From the NCBI RefSeq assembly GCF_008831285.2, contig NC_045139.1, positions 18,396,354 to 18,460,353 of the forward strand: a stretch of 64,000 bases of DNA, read 5' to 3'. Below are positions 1 to 13,959 of this stretch, piece after piece. The first letter of the stretch is position 1, and the number at the start of each line of letters is the position of its first letter. The notes under the pieces are model-generated. The model did no database searches, was not told where the DNA came from, and saw nothing but the letters and a program-made list of their open reading frames with translations. The DNA comes from Nymphaea colorata. Lineage: Eukaryota > Streptophyta > Magnoliopsida > Nymphaeales > Nymphaeaceae. Position numbers and translations under genes: made by a program.

Positions 1-65
1 GTTCCATCAAGCTTGTACGGAGCATGATAACTTCCTCCTTCGATCAAGACTTTGGAGTCCTCCAT
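1..65 (-). CDS. Copia gag polyprotein, first 21 codons (partial)
   Basis: ATG at 65 on the minus strand opens a frame running off the window edge. Residues 12-21 read SYHAPYKLDG, which resembles the N-terminal motif of plant Copia gag proteins just before the usual N-Y-x-x-W-S segment. Position downstream of the primer-binding site supports the call. Only 65 bases are visible, so whether the element is intact is unknown. Confidence 0.6.
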   Translation of the reverse strand, partial: MEDSKVLIEGGSYHAPYKLDG

Positions 66-285
66 AAGAGCAAGATTTTAAGTAACAATCTCCAAGAGAA
101 ACAAAGAGGAAGTCCTCCTAAAAATTTCACCAAACAGCAGCAATAATAAGGTCTTCAAGAAATGTTGATCAGCAACAATGGCCTCGTCTGAAAATTTTCT
201 TCAACAGTCCAGTAGTATAAACAGCAAAAAAACAGCTTATAAAAGCTTTCCAACATGCAGCCCAATGGCTCTGATACCATATAAA

Positions 286-702
286 TGTGACTATAATAGT
301 CACTAAAGAAGAATATGATAGAAAAAGACACTAAGGCCACTTGAAATATATCAATCTTATTGAATGAATGTCAAATGGCTGTGTAAAACAGCATACTTTG
401 TACAAGAGGCAGCCCAAGAATATATACAAGCAATTAGAGTGAAGGAGAGAAGGAAGAGAGGGCTGTTCTAGCCGTTGGAGGTTCCAACGGCTCATAAAGG
501 AGCCGTTGGAACTCCCAACGGCTAGAACAAAGGGGAAACAAAAAGAAAAAGAAAAGAAAAGAAAAGAAAAAGAAAAGGAAAATAAAAGAAAAGAAAAATA
601 AAAATAAAAGAAATAATAAAATACATAAAAATGAAAATAAAATGTAAAAAATGTAAAACCTAATCTAGCTATGATATCAACAAGATATCTTATTTCCTAA
701 CA
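286..702 (-). repeat. LTR of the Copia element (417 bp)
   Basis: Bounded by TGTGAC on the left and CTAACA on the right as written on the plus strand, so it has the usual TG...CA termini. It abuts the tRNA-Met primer-binding site. Inside are an A-rich tract (541-620; a pyrimidine tract on the element strand), a TATA-like TGTATATATT on the minus strand near 421-430, and a 29-bp inverted repeat (465-493 with 500-528). Confidence 0.8.
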
Positions 703-957
703 TACAGTTGCCTCCCTTTCCAGTTGGTGTCAATAAATTAAGAATTTATGTGTGCTTTGAACTTCATGAAGTCTACATCCAAAACTGTCAAATGGCACCA
801 ATAGCTTCTTCATTCAGCATTTCATTTTGTTGTTTGGCAGAGGTAGCCTATTTTCTTTCCTTTTCTTCTTTTTGTAGTTTAATTCTTGACCTTTGATTCA
901 ACAATTGAGTTATTTATGGTAAAAGATCAAATGCTGTAACCTGTGACGAATGTGCAG

Positions 958-3900
958 GCTCACATCCGAACATTAGGAGGCAGAATTTTCGAGATCATCT
1001 TAAGCTTGCGCTTCTTCATTTTCCAGTATGGTGTTGTATACAAGTTGAATCTTTCAGGATCAAGTACTTCACTAACGGTAGCTACCATGCCTTTCTTATC
1101 TTCGAAAAGTCAAGAAGTTTAGCATCTGGTCATCAAAGCTAATAAATACTTCTGCTTTTTTGGTGTGTGTTTGGAATTTGAAAGCAACTTTTATATTTTT
1201 CAGTTTTCACATTATTAACCACTAGCTAGCTGATCCTTTCTGTTTTGATGGTTTACTGAATTATATTGATCTAATTATTAGAAAAAGAAATAATACCCGT
1301 TTGATTTTCTTTAATGCCTATGTGACCATAATAAGGCTCAGGACCTCTGGTTGGTCAAATCTTCGGCATTCTGAAGTAGAGATTTACAAAATTTTTCCTT
1401 TTTTCAAGAGCTTCGGCCAGGGGGCTAGCCTTCAGGGGATCAACTGTTGATATCTGTATCTATGTTAACTGTTACTTGCTTGGCATTTGGTTAGTGGTTA
1501 GGTGAAATATTCCACAGGGTGCTAAAATGGCACTTGGTTAGACTGTATGGCATCTGCTAGACCTGGAATGATTAAGTTTTTAATCAACAATTGTTTGCAG
1601 TAGCCTTCTTTCAACTTTTAAAGCAGTATGTGCATTTATTTATGTTACATGGATGCAACATATAGGCCGGCAAATCCAAGTTGATTAAGGTGAGTTAGGT
1701 GCACCTCCATCACTGGCTGCATGTGCCCCATGTGTGTGTGTGTGTACAAAATATTGAATTCACTCGTACCTGCACCAACACCCAAACCGTACACGTGCTT
1801 AAACTTGTTTAGGTCTGATATGGTGTTTGACCTCTTTAATACCTTTCTGGTGATTATAGGATGTTTAATGTTGATATGGGGATGCAATTGCTGGTGTGCT
1901 ATTTTCCAAAAAAAACTAAGGATATTGATGTGAATTTTTTAATATCAAAGCAAAATGGAATTTAGAAATTGTACTTAGAAAAGCATAATCCATAAATTGT
2001 TCATGGAGTAAGGTAATTAATCTAAGTTTGTGACTTATTGTGCAACACTTGGCTCAAGTTTGGGCCTGATGTGCATAGATGAGGTTGAGTGCAGTTGGCA
2101 TCGATGAGGATAGAATTTCATGAGCCATCACACCATTTGCACGTGCAGCCCCTTGTGTGGGTGCTGCAACCTCCTTGCTACTTGATGACTAGCTTGAAGA
2201 CGTCCTTTGTTCTATAAAACTATCGAATAATTATCCATCCTGACTGGTAATTAAGTTGTCAAGGAATACTTCCGTTGAATAATAGGTTCTTATTATCAAA
2301 TGTGGTGGGCTTACTGGTAGTTTTCATGTTTTTTAAGATTTTAAATTTCTACAATTTTAGCAGTGTAACAAAAGTTTGGGTAATGAACTAATGTCTCCTT
2401 AAAATGTTTGACTGGCACTGATGGTGTCTGATGATCAGATCATGCTCATTTAGGTGGCGTGAAATTGTTCATAGGGATGTTGCTGAATATAGATGAAAAT
2501 TAATTTTTCTATTCATCCTTTTCTAATGTGCTGCTCTTTGTAGGTGTATGGATTATCATGGGCCATTCTTGCTGTACTGATTGTTCTTTTTAAGGTATGA
2601 AAATTTCATAAATGATACTGACTTTGAGTTTCCATGTTCATAGGAATGTCATTTCCAATGAAGATATGCAGCCCTAAAGAGAATGATTGGTTAAAGATAT
2701 TTTGTTTTCCAGGTGTTTACATTTAGCCAAAAAACGTCCGTGAATTTTCAACTTGTGTTGCGGCTCATCCAGGGAGCAGCATTTTTGTTAGCGATCATTG
2801 GTATAGCAGTTGCAGTGGTTTTGACTGATCTTTCCTTGATAGACATTTTTGCATCCATTCTGGCCTTTGTACCGACTGGTTGGGGAATCCTCTCTGTGAG
2901 TTTCCAGTTTCCTGTCATCTTTTTATCTGAGTCTGTTGCTTCTTTCATTTTAAACAAACATTAGTATCGCTTTCTTTTCCAATCCAGTGTGCATTGTTAC
3001 TGTCAAAGCGAATCATATATAAACTTTGCTGTTGGAAAAAGTCTATGATTGGTAGGAAGTAATTTCTGCAGATTATGTTAGAAAGTTGTGCATATGCAGT
3101 GAATTGTTACATACGAACCATCTCCCACCATGTCCAGTCAAGACATCATTTTCTATTTTTGGTGCTATGGTTGATTTTCTGATATTTAATTAGAAAATAA
3201 ACCTGTTTGCTGCCAAGTCAGTTTTCAAATGTTTCTCATGTGACTTTGAAATGCTTTCTTTGTTAGATTTGAATTCAAGCTCACTGTTGGTAAGGAAAAT
3301 CAAAAGCCTGTTATTTTTCAGTGGCTTGGTTTGAAAAATTCGTAAAAGTTGACAGCTGCATTATTATTTTTTTAATTTCCTTTCTGTTTATTTTCTTGAT
3401 GGGCACCTTTAAATATCTTTTTCCCTGGCAATTTAAATGCTTTCATTTTTTTTGTTACCGTGTTTCACAGTTGACTTCTTGTTAAGATCCTTTATGAGTT
3501 GGCTGTTTAATCTGCATATTGATCTTTTGTGGCTTGGTAGTTCTATTCTTTCAATCTTTTGTTAGTGTACTTTCAAATAAGTGTAGTTTAATGAGTTTCT
3601 GCTTTCTATTGCACTTTTTTCTTAAAGGCAGCTGCCCTTGTTCACTTCAGGAACGTGTAAAAGGTGGCTATGCCTGTGTCATCCCTCTCAAAGAACTTGC
3701 TTTTATTGCTTTGACCATATCTAATTGTCTTTTTTTCTAATCTTTAAAAATTTTTAGTATATTTTTATTCGTTCAGTTGAATTATCCTCTCTGTGAAAAG
3801 TTTTCAATCGTGAATGCTTTTATATTATGTTGTGTGTCCTTGATTCAAATATCAAACCCATCTGCATCATGCAACCATCCAAGCCACATTAATGTCTGCA

Positions 3901-4944
3901 CTTGTGCCCTTGTGACATATGTTGTGTTCTGTCCATTAACTTTTTCCTGTCAACTTGACTTTTGTTTTCTTTTCTGACTGCTTGGCTGATGGCTGATTCT
4001 TCATGTCACCTGCAGAATGGGCAAGGCAATCTTTGCCAATGACCATTACTGTGGTCTCTGATTTGTGTGGCTTTCAGTTTGATGCTATCTGTCTCATCTC
4101 CTAGTGAATTGCATCAAAATGTTGTCATTGTGGCTATCTGGATTTATCATTTTTTCTATTAACTTAATCAATGCCAAGGGCATGGTGATCTGTCCCTGCT
4201 TTAACAGGTTTCTATCTTTCACAAGCATAGAAAAGCACAATCCAAATGGAAAAACGTTGCTTGTGATTTTTCATTACTCTTGTGAAAACAGATACCTTTT
4301 ATTCCTATGATCTGATGCTGTCAGCGAAAAAAAAAAGTGCTAGACAGATTACTTATGATTGCCTCTATATGCCGAAGTCCTTTCTACTCCATAGAGTCAG
4401 CCAAGTATATAATTTTTTTTTTGTTTATTGCAACTAATCGCTGGTGCTTCTCTTCGCTAATGGGAATCTGCCATGAAAGATATTTTTTTGTTTATTGCAA
4501 CTAATCGCTGGTAGTTCTCTTCGCTAATGGGAATCTGCCATGAAAGATATTCTGTTGGTCATTCTTATTACTGTTTTGTCATGACAGTTTTGTTACCTAA
4601 AGTTTTTCCTTCATTGTTTCTTGTTTCAGCTCATCGAACTTTGTGGATTCATAGTCTCCATAGAAGCATAGTTCAAGTAACATCACTGATCTGTTCTTGA
4701 TATGCAGATTGCTGTAGCTCTGAAGCCACTGATGAAGAAACTTGGTCTATGGAAGTCAGTTCGTTCCCTTGGTCGACTCTATGATGCTGGGATGGGCATG
4801 CTGATTTTCATCCCCATTGCGATTCTTTCATGGTTCCCATTCATATCCACAGTTCAAGCACGAATGCTGTTCAACACAGCCTTTAGTCGGGGATTGGAGA
4901 TCTCTGTCATCCTTGCTGGCAATAATCCCAACACTGGACTATGA
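958..4944 (+). CDS. CALS10: Callose synthase (1,3-beta-glucan synthase), C-terminal exons, CALS10/GSL8-like
   Basis: Four exons in phase: 958-1077, 2544-2594, 2713-2895 and 4708-4944. All introns are GT-AG, and upstream exons lie off the left edge. Together they encode the last 196 residues or so of a GT48 callose synthase, a very large plasma-membrane enzyme that makes beta-1,3-glucan from UDP-glucose. Visible hallmarks are FFIFQYGVVYKLN, ILAFVPTGWGILS, YDAGMGMLIF, LSWFPF and the near-terminal FSRGLEIS, with multiple hydrophobic membrane spans. The ending ILAGNNPNTGL and the spacing fit the CALS10/GSL8 branch (cell plate and plasmodesmal callose) better than the CALS1, 9, 11 or 12 groups. 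That subgroup call comes from memory of the family, not from alignment. One intron upstream of 958 holds a Copia element. Confidence 0.88.
4421..4551 (+). repeat. Tandem duplication, two ~66-bp copies, in callose synthase intron
   Basis: The stretch starting TTGTTTATTGCAACTAATCG occurs at 4421-4482 and again at about 4488-4550, differing at one or two bases. It lies in the last intron of the callose synthase gene. A T-run precedes each copy, suggesting slippage or unequal exchange. Confidence 0.8.
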
Positions 4945-7900
4945 TTTTTATGTACCAACATTGTGCGTCCATCTAGCAATTTCAATAAGAATCAAGTTGC
5001 ACGAGGGTTTATCTCATCTATTCTGGAAATATGGGGTGGACAAAAATTCTTTGCTGGCATCCTTGAACCTTGCACCTTGCAGCTTTTTTGCTTACCACTA
5101 GTACCACACGAAGATATGGTTTCTGCTTTTGAAGGTTTTTAGGCTGCCATGGAAGAGGACTTTAGGATGCCTGCTTGCGAGTTTGGGATACTCAAGCAAT
5201 CTCTCATTGTCAGAGAAAAAGTCTGGGATCAGAATATCCTGAAACCGGTTTTTCCATTGCGAAGACCACTATCCAAAGCCAGAGAAACATATGTAATGCT
5301 TTACAAAGGCTCATCTTAGGGCGTTGAGTTTTTTATTTGTGCCTAGGCAATCAGTAGAATATCTTATGTATCTTTTCTGTAAACATTTGTATGCGCTTTT
5401 TTTTTTCACAGTTTGAGCAGTGGATGGATTCTGGGGCTTCTTTGTCTGCGGAACTTTGAATTTTAAGCTGACTTGTGCATTACTATTTTTCATGTTCAAC
5501 TTGAGTGGTGGCATATCCCCGTTACCATTCGCACGCTTGCAGCTGAACAATATTGGTGTAACCATTTAATCAGTGAAGCTTAATTTGATGCTTTTGCAAG
5601 CCTGCTTCTTTCGTAGAAGTTCTAATGGAATCTTACCCATGTCTTCTTTTTGGGATTTGAGCCAAGTTTGAAAATAGCGAAATTGGGGAGTTTGCATTTG
5701 CATACGTTGACTGAAAATTGCATGCTGCTGCAACGACTGCTGTAACGCTTTTGAAAAGTATTGTCATCTAGTAAATGGTACTTTGATTCGATTGCGTGCT
5801 CATTATTTCATCAGACACAGAAAAGTACACCACATATAGGCAAATAGCTCGTATCCACATCCAAGTTTAATCTAGTTCCAGAAAGACCGTGCGGGTTTGA
5901 GGAAATAATGTAGTGGTTTCACTTGATCCTTTGACAGACCTCTGATCGAATTTAGGGCGAACGCGCACATGAAGCATCTCATATCAAAGCCTAGGTCCGT
6001 GCCTTGTTGCTAATCACCAAGTTCTCATTTATAGTTTAAGTTTATCTACAGATGGCGTCTCTCAGTATCTCTTTGCTTGTTCATTTCGCATAGGGCACTG
6101 GGAAAGAAAGGCTATTATATGAACTGTCAAAATACAATAGATAGGACTGGCAGGAAAAGATAGAAGAAAGTTTGTCATATGAGCTGTTTGAATGGCCTGT
6201 GTGGCCGGGATGGATTAGGAAAAGGAATAAATATGGTGATATTTTAACCCTGGTTGGCCTTTGGTTATCTAAGGTTCTCCTTTCTCCTTGAAAGACGAAC
6301 ATGCAATAAAAATGCTACACTTGTGTGGTCACGGACCCCTTGTCCTGGCCCAGTAAAAAAGTACTAAAAAGGGTTGTTTTCAATTTGATTTTTTTTTTTT
6401 CATTATATATGCTTTTCTCTAATATTACATTATTCATACACGTTTTTAGCTGAGTCCTATATCATGTTTGTTGCTCATATGGCTTCAGCCTAGTCTTTAC
6501 ACTTTGATCGTAGTTCTTTTATATTGGCTTTCTTGTTCCTTCTGATGAAATGGGCGCAGGATCCCTCATATTTGAACTCTTTTGAGAGTATGACGAATCT
6601 CTTTGGTTTTTTTGTGCATGTGAGAGGTGCACAAGCGTCTTAGTTTTCACTGCCTTTCTGCGGACCAACATTCTCTCCATTGGCGTTGCAGAACGAGAAG
6701 AGCTGCTGTGTGGGCTGTTGGTGAGTTAAATAGTCTGGATGAATTTCTTGTCAATAATTGATCTGCGAAAGAGAAAAAAATTGCAAAACATATGCTTAAC
6801 GGACAAAAAGCACTTCTAAACTTCCCAATCTAGGAGGTGCATATGTGCTTTTTCTTGTTTTTGTAGCTTCGTTTCAATATAAAACCCTCCCTCCCTTTCC
6901 GCACTAGAAATTCTCATTGCTTGTTGAACTTCAGACCTCCAAATTGAGAAGCTTTAGATCAGGCCAGGTGAGGTGCGTGAACCATAAACCCTGTAAGCAA
7001 AAGTTGCAGGACTTTTGATGATGGTAGCCGGTCGGATGATAACAGAATTAATTTCGTACCAGACCATCGATTAAGCTTTTAGGAGCTAATTAAAGTAAGT
7101 TGGCCATGATGATGGGTAGCGTCAATCCACCTAGCACCATCCTTTCTTTTTCAAAACCAACATCTGCTTTTGAATAACCAAAATAACTGAAAAAAATTGA
7201 TCAAAAGTGTGGATGTTAATGGTTTTAATTCTATCCAATGTTTGATCCAAGTTCCAATCGAGGCCTTTGCATCAATAACTGAGACCAGAAATATTTTTTG
7301 AATGCAGGTGCCAAGAACATAATATTCTTCTTATCAATCACCTTTATTTAATGGCTGCAGGAAAATTACATGCCAAAATTCGAATTTGTTTTCATATTTT
7401 GCACATCTAAGAATTAGTCTGCGTATAAGCCATTATAGTTAAATCTGATTCAAATATGCTCCAAGTATGTTTCTGAGAAAGTCATCTCCTGTCATTCAAT
7501 CGAAGCCTTCAAACAGGATCCAATAGAAAGGTATACAAGGAAGAAGAAGAAAATCAACCTTGGTTAGAAAAAAGAAAAAAGTGATCTGGTCTGCTGTAAG
7601 TGGCAGGGACCCCCATTAATGCATGTTGACAACTCAATACGACATTTGATCCAATCAAAACCAAATCAATCCATAAATTCCATTCCATCAAACAACGAAA
7701 TGATGTTGATAGATTGTATCAAACACTTTTTGTTGTACTTCTTCCTTCAGGCTCAAATTTTTCTGATAACATGATCTACGCAGAAACCAGTCAAGCAAAA
7801 TTAGAACGAGAAACTACATTCTATCTCTCCTTTAGTATCATCCTTTAAAATTTTCAAACTCTTCTCTTTTACATCGACTTTAAGTTCCTGCAATTTGCTT

Positions 7901-8487
7901 TCTTCATTTTGCGTAAAGCAAAATATTCCCAGGAACAGAATTTTATAGATTCCAATCACATTGCTTTACATTGAGAAAATGGTGAACTCAGTTTATAGAT
8001 TCCAATCTCCCAACTGTTACTTGAACGATTCACAGCTTGAAATCACTGAGAATCAATCATGACCATCGGACGATGAGGATCGAGCCACGTGCGTCGGAAT
8101 TGATCCCGAATCATGGGAGCACGTGAAAATCTGTAAAAGCCTGCCCAACTTGGATTATTCTTACTGGATACGGATCCAGTGGGATCTGGATGCAGAGGTG
8201 ATGAGATTCAGAACAAGGTCCAGAAGGGCACAGTTCAGGTCCAGCCTGTAAAAGCATCCACAGGACGACACTTTACTGGATTAGGATCTGAAAAGGTGGA
8301 TCACGATTTGCTTTTTCCCCAGATTCGGATCCATCCCTTGAATTTGGATCTGGACTGGAGCACCCTTGGTGCACCAATATGGAGCCTACTTAGCAGACAT
8401 CCTTTTGCACTTTTTCTGAAAAAAATAAAGAAATACAATTATGGTGCGCATGATAAATTAAGGAAAGCAAACACATTATTAAAATGC

Positions 8488-8537
<50 letters not shown>

Positions 8538-9540
8538 TTTTTGCATATTATATATGTGATTGGTTCAAATAACGCAGCGAATAATAATGTTGCTTCAACA
8601 ATATAGAATTATATTAATTTCACATATTCTTTCCAATTTTGTCATTCAATTTGAAAGTTCGTAATAATAAACTCGTCGTATAGATTACATCTCCGCGGCG
8701 AGTTGCTCCCGAATCCAAAACTGACAGCTTGAATCGCGTTGTATTATTGAATTTCGGTTCAACCATGTCTGATCCAGATCCAAATGGGGTAGTACATTGA
8801 TCACCACCCGACCGCGCCAACTCCGGACGAAAGAAGCAAATGGATTGGATCTTGATCATAAGGCGATCCGTTCTGGAATTCCTAGATCGGATCCCAATGA
8901 TGCGACACTAGATCTGGGCTTAGCAAACACACGACACAGTGGATTTGGTTTTTTCACGTAAAATATGCAATTTAATTTGATTAGACCTAAGTGGGACGTA
9001 TAAAATGATAGAATATAATGGTAGAATAGAAATCTGCTTACTACTCGATGTAATCCGATTTTATAATGTTTAAAAGTCATAACTAAATGAAACATAAATT
9101 ATGGCTTGCTTGTACTTCTGTCATATAATATTTTTAATAATGAACATTTAAATATTTTGTCATCTAGCAGCATTCCAACATTCGGCTGATTTTAATTTGT
9201 CATGGGAATATGTTTTGAACCAGTAAAATTTTAAATCTAATTTCAAGTCTAGACATGATCCAGTTTGTACATGATTCGACACCCTTTTTTTAGGGTTGAA
9301 GAAAACTATTTGGATATGGGTATTTAATAAATATCAAATTTGGTAGCATTTGATTTCTATATATTTGAAATCCATATTTTAATAAAGTGTGGAAATTCGC
9401 TATTTGCTTCAACAATGAGTTTCATAAGACACGGATTTTCTCACGTTTTATTTAAATAAAGATTATTTGCATTTGCAAATAAGGTGCTTTTAATACTTTT
9501 AATAATCGGATCGTGATCCAGATATTTCAGACCCGACACC
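4945..9540. other. Spacer between callose synthase and actin; no gene seen
   Basis: The first few hundred bases after the stop should be the callose synthase 3' UTR. Beyond that I find no recognisable coding sequence on either strand. The stretch from 8150 to 8400 is rich in GGATC and GATCTGGAT words and looks like decayed repeat. An AT dinucleotide run lies at 8492-8534. Open frames here are short and have no family signature. Confidence 0.6.
8492..8534. repeat. (AT)n microsatellite
   Basis: Uninterrupted TA dinucleotide run of about 43 bases. It generates a meaningless Ile-Tyr repeat in a plus-strand open frame. Confidence 0.95.
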
Positions 9541-10020
9541 AGGACAACTTCAACCAGGGCGGGTCCGGTTGGGTCTGGGAGCTGGTCCGGACCACACGTG
9601 GTGGGAGCTAAAACTAAAAGTGGAAGGGGAAGAGAGGACGTGGCGATCGAGTCGTGGACGGAAAAGGGCCTTGACCGGTTCGTGAGGAAGCCAGCAATTA
9701 TTGGCTGGCAAAGTGGGGCCCGCAAGGAACGTGCTGGGTCCCCACGGCTCCTTGGCTGGGAAAAAAGGCCGGTCTTCCACGTGATCACCCGAAAATGAAG
9801 GTGGCCTCTATGGTGGAGACACGTGTCCACCGGAGCCCAGCCGACGGCTTGGATCTTCGAGGCGTCGGGTCGGGCGGAAGCGTGATGAGAGGGGCGGGGG
9901 CCGCGATGGACGGCGGAGATTGGTGGGTGGCGAATTTGCGGGAAATTTGGACGGAATTTGGGTTTCATTTGGGGTTGGTTTTCATTTAAACGTGAGGGCG
10001 GGTGTGGAGTTTGTTTCTGT
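9541..10020 (+). promoter_or_regulatory. Actin promoter: GC-rich, three G-boxes
   Basis: GC-rich DNA in otherwise AT-rich surroundings. Three perfect CACGTG cores lie at 9595-9600, 9778-9783 and 9820-9825. A weak TATA-like ATTTAAA occurs at about 9983-9989. It is followed by a CT-rich stretch (about 10020-10075) typical of plant actin leader exons. G-boxes are binding sites for bZIP and bHLH factors; which ones act here cannot be told from sequence. Confidence 0.55.
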
Positions 10021-11785
10021 GTCTGCTGATCCCTTCTCTCTTCGCTCTCTGCCTCTCTTCCTCCCTCTCCCCTTGCAACAGCGTAGAGGAAAAGAACAAG
10101 GAAATTTCGATCTCCTTCGGAAGGTGATTGCCGCTTCCGCCTCCATCTCTTGTTTCGAATTGGGTTCTCGATCGGTTCTCTTGAGGAGCAGACAGTGGTG
10201 GCGGGCTTCTGTGTTCCGCTTTTCCTTCTCTTTCTCTGGCATGTGGTGATTGAATTTTGAATTTCGAGGGATCGTGTGAATAATGGGTTTTGATACGTGT
10301 TGATGGTATTTGGCATTGTCTTGTCTACGGTTTTCTTTCCGATGCTGTTGTCCGAGGTCCGGTTGCCGGTTGAATTGGCGTACAAGTGGTTCGGTTCGAT
10401 TCTGTTTTGGCAGGAATTAAAACCGGTGTCTCTGAGATGGAGTTTGTGGGTTTTGAAAGAACATTGGGGATTACTTTTCAAGTCTTCTTAAAAATCATCG
10501 AGTGGCTTTTTTTTTTTTTATGTTGGATCTTTTTCTTTTTCCATTTTATGGTTTCCAATATTTTTCTGTGTGTTTTGGAGGATCCTCAGGTGTTTAGGGA
10601 ATACATGGTTGTGGAAACCGTGTGTTTTACGGTTCTCGGGTTTTGGAAGGAATTCAGCGTTTTGATTTCTTTCAGATCCGTAGCCGGTCATTAGTTCTAG
10701 GCGATCTTTTTTTGCCTTCATCCTGAGTTGACGTCCTTTTTCTGGATCGTGCTGATTTACAGGTCTTATTTCATCCTACAATATTTTAGGAAATAGTTGA
10801 GACGTTGTCGACATTTTGGTCTACTTAATTTTTGATATTTTATCTTTTCCCGTTCCCTTTAAAAATAGCGTCATTAGGAAAATTTCTGAATTCTTCCTTT
10901 TGATGTAGTGAACGTACAAAATCTGAATTGCATCTCTTCTTTCGTGCCGATTTCACATGGATCTAGACAATTAGCAACCGGCATTCTTAAGCATCAGCAA
11001 TGGTGGTGGTCCTCCCATGGATTTCAGTATAATGGTCTTTTCTCAGGCTCGATTTTTGGAAACATGAAGAATTTACTGCTCTTCTGCGATCATCATGTTT
11101 GAGGAGTTTTTTCACCAGAAAAAGCTTGCCACGCCTGCCATTTTTCCTGCAATCCAATTGGTTCATGCCAATACAGCCTTCATATTTAAATGCGTCCCAG
11201 TAGTGCTTCGAGGAATAATTGTGTGCTGTTAATCCTACCATGAGAACATCGGCTCCTGAAGAAGATCCTCAGTTCTATTCGCGACTCATGTCTGCCTTGA
11301 TGAACCTGAAAAAAAATGTTTCTCAAATAGACGATTGCAAATCGTTCTATTCCTCAGCTTGTTTCAATTTTGATGGGAATGGAATCCCTTCGATTTTAGT
11401 CATTCATCATTCAATTATATGTGGGATTAGGTACCCCGTTACGTGAAGAACTGAAGATGCAATCATCTTTTCCAAATAAGGGGAAATTATCAATTATCAT
11501 TCTTGATGATGGCCTCGGAAAAAAAAGGCCTAAAATGCCCTTGACTTGTGCTTGTTTTGAGGCTACATTGTGTCTTTGTTGATTAATCTATGAACATGGC
11601 TTCAAATCTCAAAGGAATCCCTTCTGTTCTTGTATAACATTGAGTGCTTTTCATATCGTCTTTTTATTGAAACAGATTGAGGATTTGGTACTTCCTTTCT
11701 CGTGTCTGAAGTTTTTGCGGATTCTTCGCTTTTGGGGTCTGACTACAGGGTTTTCTATTTGTCAGCAGGCAATTAAAGTTTAGAG
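10020..11785 (+). other. Actin 5' UTR with leader intron
   Basis: The CT-rich leader exon appears to end at 10123 (AAG before GTGATT). An intron of about 1.65 kb runs from 10124 to 11768 (ending TCAGCAG). The leader resumes for 17 bases before the ATG at 11786. A long intron just upstream of the start codon is a conserved trait of plant actins and usually boosts expression. The transcription start is inferred from the CT-rich stretch. Open frames inside the intron match nothing I recognise. Confidence 0.65.

Positions 11786-13959
<2,174 letters not shown>

Larger units (their letters stand above)
1..702 (-). mobile_element. Copia-type LTR retrotransposon, 5' part, antisense in callose synthase intron
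   Basis: Read on the minus strand this is the 5' end of an LTR retrotransposon: an LTR (702 to 286), six bases, a primer-binding site TGGTATCAGAGC (279 to 268) matching the 3' end of initiator tRNA-Met, an untranslated leader of about 200 bases, and the first codons of gag from 65. The rest of the element lies beyond the window edge. The PBS, the TGTTAGGAAATAAGATATC-type LTR start and the gag start are all typical of plant Copia elements. It sits upstream of coding exons of a callose synthase gene and in the opposite orientation, so it is inferred to lie in an intron. Target duplication and LTR age cannot be judged because the other LTR is out of view. Confidence 0.85.

Noticed and set aside
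8179-8559. 126-codon plus-strand frame
   Set aside because: It ends in Ile-Tyr repeats from the AT microsatellite, and the rest resembles no protein.
9441-10481. 346-codon minus-strand open frame across the actin promoter and leader
   Set aside because: It is antisense to the GC-rich promoter and CT-rich leader, has low-complexity Arg/Pro/Ser composition and no family signature. Stops are scarce simply because of base composition.
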